Made by a program: the position numbers and the translations under genes | Notes under the pieces: generated by a model | The model's database searches: none | What the model was told of the DNA's origin: nothing | What the model saw: only the letters and a program-made list of their open reading frames with translations | DNA from: Streptomyces sp. SCL15-4 | Lineage (GTDB): Bacteria; Actinomycetota; Actinomycetes; Streptomycetales; Streptomycetaceae | Reading direction: 5' to 3' | NCBI RefSeq assembly: GCF_033366695.1 | Contig: NZ_JAOBTQ010000001.1 | Span: forward strand, 434,001-498,000 | Length of the DNA stretch: 64,000 nt | Shown here: positions 57,048 through 64,000 of the stretch, one piece after another | Position numbering within the stretch: the stretch's first letter is position 1 | Layout of the letters: every line of letters begins with the position of its first letter

Positions 57048-58994
57048 GTGGCCACAGCACCCACCCGTTTCCGGCATGCCCGGCTGTACCTCACCTTCCG
57101 CTGCAACTCCCGCTGCGGGTACTGCAATGTCTGGCAGGACCCGGTCTTCGACGGACACCGGGAGCTGACCTCCGACGGGTTGCGGCGCTGCCTCGACGAG
57201 CTGGCGGAACTGGGCGTCACCTACCTCGACATCACCGGTGGCGAACCGTCCCTGCACCGTGAACTGGTCACGGCGGTACGGCACGCGCGGGACCTGGGCA
57301 TGACCGTGGAACTCACCACCAACGCCATCCGGTTCGCCCCGCTGGCGGCCGGGATCGTGCCCCTCGTCGACACGCTGAACATCTCGCTGGACACGCTCAG
57401 CGCCGAGCGTTACCACCGCATCCGCGGTACGGACACCCTCGACCGCACCCTGGCCCTGGTGGAGAGCCTCCGGGCCGAGGGAGCGGGCAACCTCAAGCTG
57501 ATCTGCGTGGTGACCGACCAGAACGCCGGCGAAGTGGAGGACGTGGTCGCCTACGCGCAACGGCACCGGGTCGCCGTCTACCTCGCGCCCATGTTCGGCT
57601 ACTTCGCGGCACAGAGCGAGGTGCGCCCGGCCGGCTCGGTGCGGATGCTGAAGCTGGCCGCCGTCAACGGACGGAGCACTGCGGCGACTTCGGCCGAGAC
57701 GCCCGCGCGGGTGCCGTCGTCGGAGCTGCTGCGCCGGGTGGCGGAGCAGCGGTACGCGCCGTACACCACGGTGAACCTGGCCTTCGTGCACCATATGCGG
57801 ACGCTCTCCCCGGCGACCGCGACCGCCTGCGGGGCCAACTCCCGCATTCTCACGGTCGGCCCGGACGGCCGGGTCATGCTGCCCTGCTATCACGAGTGGG
57901 ACGCCTCGCTGCCCTGGGAGCGGCCGTACCGGGAGCTGGTGCGGGACCCGGAGCTGGTCCGGGTGCGGGACGAGGAGGTGGGTCACCGCCCCGCCTGCCG
58001 CACCTGCGCGGTCTTCCCCTATCTGGGACTGCCGATGAGCCACCGGCTCACCACGCCGTTCCTGCTCCAGGCGTTCTCCCGGGAGCTGGACCGGATCAAA
58101 CCGTACGCGGCGGCCCCGACGCCCGAGCGCCGCGCGGAGCTGCTCGAACGGAGCGACGCGCTGCTCGCGGAGGTGGAGCGGGTGTCCGCGCCGCTGCGGC
58201 CCGGGGAGCACCTGGACGAGCTGTACCACTTCGAGGCGGCGGAGGCGGGCGTGCGCACCGGTCTCGCGCGGCAGCCGGTCGCGGTGGAGGAGCTGCTCGC
58301 GGACCACGCCCACGACGACTGCTGGCCGGCCCAGCGGACCCCGCATCGCCTCGTCCGGCTGCTGTACACCGAGATCCTGCCCGCGCTGGCCGCCGAGGCG
58401 CGGCACGACCCGGCACCGGTGTCCGCGCTCGCCACGGACGTATGGGACATCCATCTCGACTGCTGGCACATCCTGCTGGCGCTGCTGCCCGGGGGCGCGG
58501 CGCCGGACGTCGCCGTGCGGCAGCGGCTCGCGCACTGGTGCGCGCGGGCCGGACAGGTCCTCGGCGGCCGTTCCGCGGCGCCGGCCCTGGCCCTGCTGGC
58601 GTGCCTGAGCACGCTGCCCGCCGCGGAGATCGCCTCCTGGGGCTCGCCCCGGGGGCACACGGAGGAGCCGCTCGCCGTCAAGCTGCTGCGCTCGCTGGCC
58701 GGCCCGGAGCGCCGCGCGGAACTGGCTTGCCTTTTCTCACCTCAATTCACGCCCGCGCTGACGGGCGAGCCGGTGCCGGCCGATGGCGCCACGGCGGTGT
58801 CCGAGCGGGTGCCGACGCCGGAGGAGGCGCGCGGCGGCCACGGCGTGGAGCGGTTCGTGACCGCGCTGCGCGGGGCGGACACCGGTGCGCTGCGCGGCGC
58901 CCTGCGGCGCTGGAAGGCGGCGGCGGACCCGGTGACGGCCCCGGACATCGCACGGCGTCTGCTTCTCGCCGAACTCGGCGCCGGCCCCCGGTGA
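57048..58994 (+). CDS. Radical SAM enzyme with Cys-rich SPASM/twitch-like region and long C-terminal extension
   Basis: The protein has 648 residues from the GTG at 57048, which has GCGAGGAG just before it; a GTG at 57006 overlapping the SDR stop is possible. The iron-sulfur motif CNSRCGYC is canonical (Cx3Cx2C), followed by DITGGEPSLH and TNAIRF. Further cysteines (TACGANS, VMLPCYHEW, PACRTCAVF) suggest an auxiliary cluster as in SPASM/twitch enzymes. The last 320 residues are helical and unassigned. It ends a tightly coupled run (cyclase, cupin, kinase, SDR), so a step on the cyclitol such as dehydration or epimerisation is plausible. No acarbose gene from Actinoplanes that I know matches it. 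Confidence 0.8.
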   Translation: MATAPTRFRHARLYLTFRCNSRCGYCNVWQDPVFDGHRELTSDGLRRCLDELAELGVTYLDITGGEPSLHRELVTAVRHARDLGMTVELTTNAIRFAPLAAGIVPLVDTLNISLDTLSAERYHRIRGTDTLDRTLALVESLRAEGAGNLKLICVVTDQNAGEVEDVVAYAQRHRVAVYLAPMFGYFAAQSEVRPAGSVRMLKLAAVNGRSTAATSAETPARVPSSELLRRVAEQRYAPYTTVNLAFVHHMRTLSPATATACGANSRILTVGPDGRVMLPCYHEWDASLPWERPYRELVRDPELVRVRDEEVGHRPACRTCAVFPYLGLPMSHRLTTPFLLQAFSRELDRIKPYAAAPTPERRAELLERSDALLAEVERVSAPLRPGEHLDELYHFEAAEAGVRTGLARQPVAVEELLADHAHDDCWPAQRTPHRLVRLLYTEILPALAAEARHDPAPVSALATDVWDIHLDCWHILLALLPGGAAPDVAVRQRLAHWCARAGQVLGGRSAAPALALLACLSTLPAAEIASWGSPRGHTEEPLAVKLLRSLAGPERRAELACLFSPQFTPALTGEPVPADGATAVSERVPTPEEARGGHGVERFVTALRGADTGALRGALRRWKAAADPVTAPDIARRLLLAELGAGPR

Positions 58995-59064
58995 CGCCCC
59001 TCCTCCCCGCACGGCGGTTCCACATCCCTCCTGCCTCCCCACCCGACCTCTCAGCGGAGCGACC

Positions 59065-60555
59065 ATGAAGATCCCGTCCCTTGCGTCCGGCTACGACGTC
59101 GTCATCCTCGGCGGCGGAGTCGCCGGCTGCGTACTGGCGGCACGCCTGAGCGAGGACCCCGGCCGCACCGTGTGCCTCGTGGAGGCGGGCCCCGACTACG
59201 GACCCCGGCGGGAGAGCTGGCCCGAGAAGATCCGCAACGCCCGTGCCCTGCCGCGCGAGGACGTGTGGGAACGGCACACGGAGTTCTACCGCGTCCGGGC
59301 CCGCGTCCTGGGCGGGTCGTCGTGCATCAACGGCGCCTGGAACACATGGGGGTCGCACGCCGACCACGCGGAGTGGTCCCGCGCCGGCGGTGAGCGGTGG
59401 TCGGCCGGCGCGCTGGAGCCGTACCGGCTGCGGGCCGTGGAGCGCATGGGGCTGCGCACCGTACCGGACCCGGAGCTGTCCGCCTGGGCCTCGGCCGCGC
59501 TGGTGGCGGCGCGCGAACTCGGCTATCCGGAAGTGGACATGGGCACTGCGGGGCCGCCCGGACACGGCCGGCCGCTGCTCAACTCCGTGGACGGGCTGCG
59601 CTGGAACGCCGCCTTCGCCTACCTGGACCCGGCGACCCGGGCGCGGCCGAACCTGACGATCCTCGGCGACGCCCTGGTGGACCGGCTGTCCCTGCGCGCG
59701 GGCCGGGTGACCGGCGCGCACCTCGTCCTGGACGGGCAGCCGGTGACCCTGGAGGCCGGCACCCATGTCCTGGCGTCCGGCACCTTCGGCTCTCCCGCCG
59801 TGCTGCTGCGCAGCGGCATCGGCCCCGCCGCGCAGCTGGAGGAGACCGGCATCCGCTGCGCGGCCGACCTCCCCGGTGTCGGCGCCAACCTGTCCGACCA
59901 GCCCGGTGTCTTCGTACCCCTGTCCCCCACGGACGGCCTGAACAAGGCGCTGGCCGCCAAGGAGGCGGCCGGGGAGCTGTACGTCAGCCGCATGCTGATC
60001 CGGGCGGCCAGCGAGTTCTGCCCGGACGGGGCGTGGGACCTGCACCTCCTGCCCACGGCCGGCCCGCCGCTGTTCGGCTCGCTCCCGCCCGGGCAGTACG
60101 AGGCCGGTATCTCCGCCTTCCTGATGAAGCCGGTCTCGCGCGGGCACGTCCGGCTGCGCTCCGCCGATCCCCTGGAGCCTCCCGAGATCGACCCCGCCTT
60201 CCTGACCGACCCGGCGGGCCGTGACATCGCCGTCGTGCGGGCCGGCCTGCGGAAGGTGGAGGAACTCGCCACGGCCATGAAGCCGCTGGCGGGGCCCGCG
60301 GACGCGGTACCGGCCCACACACTGTCCGACTCGCGCCTGCGGGCCCGGGTGGGCACCTACTGGCATCCCGTGGGCACCTGCGCCATGGGTCCGGCGGACG
60401 ATCCGCGGTCCGTGGTCGACGGGCAGGGCGCCGTGCACGGTGTGGCGGGGCTGCGCGTCGCGGACGCCTCCATCCTGCCGACCGTGCCCGCCGCCAACAC
60501 CCAGCTTCCGGTCCTGGCCGTCGCCGAGATGCTCGCCGACACCCTTCGCGCCTGA
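59065..60555 (+). CDS. GMC-family FAD oxidoreductase
   Basis: The protein has 496 residues. The FAD motif DVVILGGGVAGCVLAARLSE is at about 9-28, GMC signature 1 is LGGSSCINGAWNTWG, and the C-terminal active site is GTYWHPVGTCAMG with the paired PAANTQLPVLAVAEM segment. These flavoenzymes oxidise alcohols of sugars or polyols. No signal peptide is visible. It is 70 bp after the radical SAM gene and on the same strand, so probably in the same transcript. It could oxidise a cyclitol or sugar hydroxyl on the way to, or after, the acarviose core. Confidence 0.83.
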   Translation: MKIPSLASGYDVVILGGGVAGCVLAARLSEDPGRTVCLVEAGPDYGPRRESWPEKIRNARALPREDVWERHTEFYRVRARVLGGSSCINGAWNTWGSHADHAEWSRAGGERWSAGALEPYRLRAVERMGLRTVPDPELSAWASAALVAARELGYPEVDMGTAGPPGHGRPLLNSVDGLRWNAAFAYLDPATRARPNLTILGDALVDRLSLRAGRVTGAHLVLDGQPVTLEAGTHVLASGTFGSPAVLLRSGIGPAAQLEETGIRCAADLPGVGANLSDQPGVFVPLSPTDGLNKALAAKEAAGELYVSRMLIRAASEFCPDGAWDLHLLPTAGPPLFGSLPPGQYEAGISAFLMKPVSRGHVRLRSADPLEPPEIDPAFLTDPAGRDIAVVRAGLRKVEELATAMKPLAGPADAVPAHTLSDSRLRARVGTYWHPVGTCAMGPADDPRSVVDGQGAVHGVAGLRVADASILPTVPAANTQLPVLAVAEMLADTLRA

Positions 60556-60597
60556 CCTTCCTCCCCCTCCACCGAACGCGTCCACGACGGAGACGAC

Positions 60598-61542
60598 ATG
60601 GCGGCAGAGACCGACATACGCACGCACAAGCTGCTCTACGGCTGCATGGGCCTCGGCGGCGGCTGGGACACCGAGCCGTACACGGCCGAGGACATCCGGC
60701 ACGCGGAGACCGCGATCGAGGCGGCGCTGACCGCCGGCATCACGGCTTTCGACCACGCCGACATCTACCAGTACGGCAAGTCGGAGGCCGTCTTCGGCGA
60801 GGTGCTGGCGCGCAGCTCGGGTCTGCGGGAACGCATCGTGCTGCAGACCAAGTGCGGCATCCGGCTGCCCGACGGCGACCGGCCCGGACTCTACGACCTG
60901 CGGGGTGCCGGCATCGTACGGCGGGTCGAGGAGAGCCTGGTCCGGCTGCGCACGGACGTCCTCGACGTCCTCCTGCTGCACCGGCCCGATCCGCTGACCG
61001 ACCCCCGGGAGATCGCCGCGGCACTGACCTCCCTGCACGCCCAGGGGCTGGTACGGCAGTTCGGCGTGTCCAACATGAGCGGCCCGCAGATCGCCGCGCT
61101 GCGGGCCCACACGGACCTCCCGCTGGTCGTCAACCAGCTGGAGATGAGCCTGGCCCGGCGGGACTGGGTGGAGGCGGGTGTCCTGTTCAACACGCCGGAC
61201 GCCACCCGCAACGGCTTCGCGCCCGGCACGCTGGAGTGGTGTGCGGCGAACGGCGTCCGGCTCCAGGCATGGGGCCCGCTCGCCCGGGGCCGCTTCACCT
61301 CGGGCGCGGACACGCGGGCGAGCCGGCTCGTCGCGGAACTCGCCCGGCGCAAGGACACCACACCGGAGACCATCCTCCTGTGGTGGCTGCGACGCCACCC
61401 GGCGGGCATCGCTCCCGTCGTCGGCACCACCCGCCCCGAACGCATCACGGCCTGCCGGGACGCGGCCCTCCGCGAGCCGGACCTCACCCACGAGGAGTGG
61501 TACGGCCTGTGGACGGCCGCGCGGGAGGCTCCGCTGCCCTGA
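60598..61542 (+). CDS. Aldo/keto reductase
   Basis: The protein has 314 residues of the AKR barrel, nearest the YdhF-like group. The catalytic tetrad is visible: Asp and Tyr in FDHADIYQYGKSE, Lys in LQTKCGI, His in LLLHRPDPL. QAWGPLARGRF and VVGTTRPERI form the NADPH pocket. Paired with the preceding oxidoreductase, it could complete an oxidation/reduction inversion of one stereocentre. Its 3' end overlaps the convergent lipoprotein gene by 59 bp. It may also be unrelated to the cluster, at its border. Confidence 0.8.
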   Translation: MAAETDIRTHKLLYGCMGLGGGWDTEPYTAEDIRHAETAIEAALTAGITAFDHADIYQYGKSEAVFGEVLARSSGLRERIVLQTKCGIRLPDGDRPGLYDLRGAGIVRRVEESLVRLRTDVLDVLLLHRPDPLTDPREIAAALTSLHAQGLVRQFGVSNMSGPQIAALRAHTDLPLVVNQLEMSLARRDWVEAGVLFNTPDATRNGFAPGTLEWCAANGVRLQAWGPLARGRFTSGADTRASRLVAELARRKDTTPETILLWWLRRHPAGIAPVVGTTRPERITACRDAALREPDLTHEEWYGLWTAAREAPLP

Positions 61543-62536
61543 GGGGACCGCTCCGGCCGGAGCCGGCCAGTGCCCGGCCTTCCGCCTGCTTCCACGGCCC
61601 GACCCCGAGCTTCCCGGTGGTTCCGAGGTCCAGGTGCGGGGTCACCGTCACCGGTTCGGCACCCTCCTCGGCCCGGACCCGGACGTAGGGCACGTTCACC
61701 GGTGTGCCGAAGCCGGTGGTGTTGCGCCAGACCAGGCCGGCGGTCGCCGACTCGCCGGGTTGCAGCGTGACGGGCCGGGGCCGATCGTCGAGCCCGGTGC
61801 CGGTGGCGATCCCCCCGCTGCCGTGGAGGATCTCCACCGCGCCGACGGGCCGGCGGTCGTCGTCCAGGAGTTCCAGCAGCGGGTAGCCCTCGACGGTGTA
61901 GGCGCGCGTACCGCAGTTGTCGAGGTGCAGGCCCACGACGCGCAGCCCCATGGCCGCGTCGCCCTCGTCGGTGCCGATCCGGACCCCGGAGGCCGGGCAC
62001 GTGCCGGGTTCGGCCGGGGCCTCGCGCGCGGGCACCTTGGTCACTTCGAGCACCTTCGCGCCCGTCACCCGCGGCGCGCCGGCCGGCAGTTCCCCGGCCC
62101 GGACCGTGCCCCGCACGGTCCGTCCCGGGCCGACGTCGCGCACGGTTTCGGTCCGGTTGCCCACGGCCCCGCCGTCCTCGCTCACGAAGGTGAAGACGAC
62201 GGAGTAGGTCAGCGTCTCGGTGCCCTCGTTGGTGACCTCGTACGCGGCGGAGATCCCCGGGTCCGCGCCCGTGGCGAGGCCTTCCGCGGAGACGGAGTGG
62301 TCGCGGGTGGGCGAGGGGGACGCCGGCGGGAGGGTCAGCGACGTGATCCGCACGCCGTCCTTGCCCGGGTCGTCGGCCCGTGTGCCGCTCCGCGACGCGG
62401 CCGGGCGGGCGCCGGTGCTCCCGGCCGCCGCGTGCTCCGTCCCGCAGGCCGTGAGCAGCAGGGCGGTCGCGGCCAGGGCCGGGAGCAAGGGGATGGCCGC
62501 GGCGGAAGCCGGGCGGAGGTCAGCGGGTCTGCGCAT
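61484..62536 (-). CDS. DUF4232-type secreted lipoprotein
   Basis: The protein has 350 residues. A hydrophobic signal ends in the lipobox LLTACG (Cys about 31). A Ser/Ala/Gly-rich linker follows, then a beta-rich region, and a DUF4232-like domain from about residue 185 (MGLRVVGLHLDNCGTRAYTV, GYPLLELLD, PGESATAGLVWRN). The function of DUF4232 is unknown; many are anchored cell-surface proteins. The last 30 residues read into the convergent aldo/keto reductase gene and are not domain-like. It marks the likely right edge of the biosynthetic genes. Confidence 0.75.
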   Translation of the reverse strand: MRRPADLRPASAAAIPLLPALAATALLLTACGTEHAAAGSTGARPAASRSGTRADDPGKDGVRITSLTLPPASPSPTRDHSVSAEGLATGADPGISAAYEVTNEGTETLTYSVVFTFVSEDGGAVGNRTETVRDVGPGRTVRGTVRAGELPAGAPRVTGAKVLEVTKVPAREAPAEPGTCPASGVRIGTDEGDAAMGLRVVGLHLDNCGTRAYTVEGYPLLELLDDDRRPVGAVEILHGSGGIATGTGLDDRPRPVTLQPGESATAGLVWRNTTGFGTPVNVPYVRVRAEEGAEPVTVTPHLDLGTTGKLGVGPWKQAEGRALAGSGRSGPLRAAEPPARPSTGRTTPRG

Positions 62537-62550
62537 TCCGTCATCCCATC

Positions 62551-62588
62551 AGAAAAGCCGGCGACCCCGCGCGGAGCGCTGCCGGCTT
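62551..62588 (-). terminator. Rho-independent-like hairpin upstream of the lipoprotein gene
   Basis: On the minus strand AAGCCGGC (62588-62581) and GCCGGCTT (62562-62555) pair around a GC-rich loop and are followed by TTCT, a weak U-tract. It lies only 15 bp before the lipoprotein ATG, so it either stops antisense transcription coming from the right or attenuates the lipoprotein leader. Confidence 0.45.
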
Positions 62589-62632
62589 CCGCTGTCCTCA
62601 TCGACGGATGGCCCGCTCCCCCAGGTGCGGCC

Positions 62633-62661
62633 GTTCAAGTGCGGAGGAGCAGCGGTTGAAC
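62633..62661. promoter_or_regulatory. StrR-type binding site
   Basis: GTTCAAGTG-N11-CGGTTGAAC matches the StrR consensus (GTTCRActG-N11-CagTYGAAC) at 8 of 9 positions in each half and has the exact 11-bp spacer. It lies 41 bp upstream of the -35 of the StrR-type regulator gene and about 97 bp upstream of the lipoprotein start. It could serve autoregulation or the divergent gene. Confidence 0.75.
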
Positions 62662-62700
62662 GGCGGTGGGCCGTACGGGGGTTCACCTGCGTCCGTATTG

Positions 62701-62731
62701 ATTTGACTAGACCAATCATCGGGTCTACTGT
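62701..62731 (+). promoter_or_regulatory. Promoter of the StrR-type regulator with a DasR-like element
   Basis: TTGACT (62703-62708) and TACTGT (62726-62731) are separated by exactly 17 bp, the best housekeeping-type promoter in the window. ATTTGACTAGACCAAT (62701-62716) matches 12 of 16 positions of the DasR element ACTGGTCTAGACCAGT. An inverted repeat TAGACC-N8-GGTCTA (62708-62727) also spans the spacer. A leader of about 170 nt precedes the start codon. Confidence 0.6.
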
Positions 62732-62910
62732 CCTGCCGGTGTTGTGATCACCCGTTGACGGCGTACGGGGAGGGGGAGCCGAGGGCTGGGTGGATGCCGG
62801 AGCCGTGGCCCCGTTCTTGACGGCGCTCGTCCTTCCGGTTCTCCAGCACGACCGATGCTGTTCCAGCGAGCCGCCCATCATCGTGTGTGCCCGCGGAGGT
62901 GCATGACGGA

Positions 62911-63948
62911 GTGACCGGAACCATCAGGAGCATCGCGCCCCTCACCGACGACGTCGATTCCCCTGACGGGATCGACCTCTCCGCCCTTCCGGTCCACCTG
63001 TTGTCCACCACCGGTCTGAAGACGGACGGCTCTTCCTTCCTCCGGTCGGCGGGCCTCGACCCGGAACACGTGCGCACGCTGTACGAGGCGGGAGCGGAGG
63101 CACCTCCGATCGTGGTGCACCGGCGCACCATGCGGGTCGTCGACGGAAGGCACCGGCTGTGCGCCGCCCGGCTGCGCGGCGAGGAGTACATAGCGGCCCG
63201 GCTCGTCGACGGCGAGGACGACGACATCTTCCTCCTGGCCGTGAAGCTCAACATGAGGCACGGCCTTCCGCTGTCCCGGGACGACCGGATGGCCGCGGCC
63301 CGGCGCATCATCCGCGGTCACCCGGACTGGTCCGACCGGCGCATCGCGCGGGCCAGCGGTCTGTCGGACAAGACGGTGGCCGCCGTCAGACGCTCGGCCG
63401 GCGACCTGGCGGAGACGGGGACGCGCGTGGGGCGGGACGGACGAGCGCGGCCGCGGCAGACCGCCGAGGCCCGCATACGCGCGGCGGAACTGCTGCGGGA
63501 CAATCCCCGCATCTCCCTGCGGGAACTCGCGAGCGCGGCCGGGATCTCGCTGGGCACGGCCCGGGACGTCAGGGTACGCGTGCTGCGCGGGGCCGATCCG
63601 GTCCCGGACGGGCAGCGCCGGCCGAGGGCCTCGCAGGGCCCGCCCGCGCCGTCGGCGGAGCCGCTCACCGCTCCGCTGAACCCCGCGGAACGGCAGCGCG
63701 CCATCGCCCGGCTGGCCCGCGATCCGTCGCTGCGGCAGACCGAGACGGGCCGTACCGTACTGCGCATCCTGGCCGTCCACTCGCTGGGCGCCGCCGAGTT
63801 GGAGCGTCTGGCCCGCGCCGTCCCGCCGCACGGCGTCGACGCGGTGCTCACGCTGGCCCGCGCGTGCGCCGACGACTGGTCCCGGTTCGTCCGGCGTCTG
63901 GAGTCGGGCGCACTGGTCGGGCCGGCGGAGGGCCGACGCCGGCCGTGA
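62911..63948 (+). CDS. StrR-type pathway-specific regulator (ParB-like domain plus HTH)
   Basis: The protein has 345 residues from GTG 62911, which has GGAGGT 10 nt upstream; GTG 62887 is an alternative. A ParB/sulfiredoxin-like domain carries VVDGRHRLCAARLRGEEYI (about 75-93). A helix-turn-helix follows (WSDRRIARASGLSDKTVAAV, about 142-161) and then a second HTH-like segment (ISLRELASAAGISLGTARDV). This is the layout of StrR, the activator of the streptomycin cluster, and of other aminocyclitol regulators. A near-consensus StrR site lies upstream. It is the obvious candidate activator of the acarviose-type cluster. Confidence 0.83.
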   Translation: MTGTIRSIAPLTDDVDSPDGIDLSALPVHLLSTTGLKTDGSSFLRSAGLDPEHVRTLYEAGAEAPPIVVHRRTMRVVDGRHRLCAARLRGEEYIAARLVDGEDDDIFLLAVKLNMRHGLPLSRDDRMAAARRIIRGHPDWSDRRIARASGLSDKTVAAVRRSAGDLAETGTRVGRDGRARPRQTAEARIRAAELLRDNPRISLRELASAAGISLGTARDVRVRVLRGADPVPDGQRRPRASQGPPAPSAEPLTAPLNPAERQRAIARLARDPSLRQTETGRTVLRILAVHSLGAAELERLARAVPPHGVDAVLTLARACADDWSRFVRRLESGALVGPAEGRRRP

Positions 63949-64000
63949 TCCGGCGGGCCGGTCCGGTGCGGCGCCGTGGGCCTCCGGCGGTGGGAGGCGA

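Overview
The window is high-GC actinobacterial chromosome, almost certainly Streptomyces. The signs are frequent GTG starts, many ATGA/GTGA stop-start overlaps, an isorenieratene-type carotenoid locus, a malEFG-aglA maltose locus and secreted GH13 amylases. I saw no TTA codon in any gene I accept, no tRNA or rRNA gene, no transposase and no CRISPR array.

Layout. (1) 1-4780: right-hand end of a sugar/cyclitol operon cut by the window edge. It holds the 3' part of a GlgC-like nucleotidyltransferase, a ROK kinase, an RmlD-like SDR, a GT-A glycosyltransferase and an Fe(II) oxygenase. The first three are paralogues of genes in region 5. (2) 4781-7667: a perfect 20-bp terminator, an ApbE flavin transferase, a repeat-filled gap, an SDR and a trace of an APH-type kinase. 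(3) 7668-16590: carotenoid genes in two divergent operons, crtY-crtT-crtU leftward and crtE-crtI-crtB-Rieske rightward. A frameshifted PP2C/SpoIIE phosphatase (16687-17894) and a small membrane protein follow. (4) 18562-36179: maltodextrin block. A leftward operon malE-malF-malG-aglA-lacI faces a secreted pullulanase. Beyond it lie two tandem secreted GH13 enzymes and a classical alpha-amylase with a starch-binding domain. (5) 36546-61542: a gene cluster for an acarviose-containing alpha-glucosidase/alpha-amylase inhibitor (acarbose/acarviostatin/trestatin family). (6) 61484-63948: a DUF4232 lipoprotein gene and a StrR-type regulator gene.

How region 5 works (family knowledge plus inference). 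AcbA and AcbB make dTDP-4-keto-6-deoxyglucose and AcbV aminates it. AcbC cyclises sedoheptulose 7-phosphate, AcbM phosphorylates the cyclitol, and AcbU, the AcbJ-like HAD domain and AcbR give NDP-valienol. Two glycogen-synthase-like enzymes (AcbS and AcbI homologues) assemble the pseudo-oligosaccharide. AcbWXY exports it, AcbK phosphorylates it for self-protection, and AcbQ and the secreted amylases handle maltodextrins. The order V-(WXY)-U-S-R-(K)-I/J-Q matches the Actinoplanes acarbose operon as I remember it, but I and J are one fused gene here. The middle steps (epimerisation, dehydration, reduction) have no clear AcbO/AcbL/AcbN counterpart. A cupin, an RmlD-like SDR, a radical SAM protein, a GMC oxidoreductase and an aldo/keto reductase sit there instead.

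Regulation. A near-consensus StrR box and a TTGACT-N17-TACTGT promoter overlapped by a DasR-like element precede the StrR-type gene. TTGC-rich operator-like repeats lie upstream of malE, the pullulanase, the amylase and acbA/acbV, which suggests one maltose-responsive circuit.
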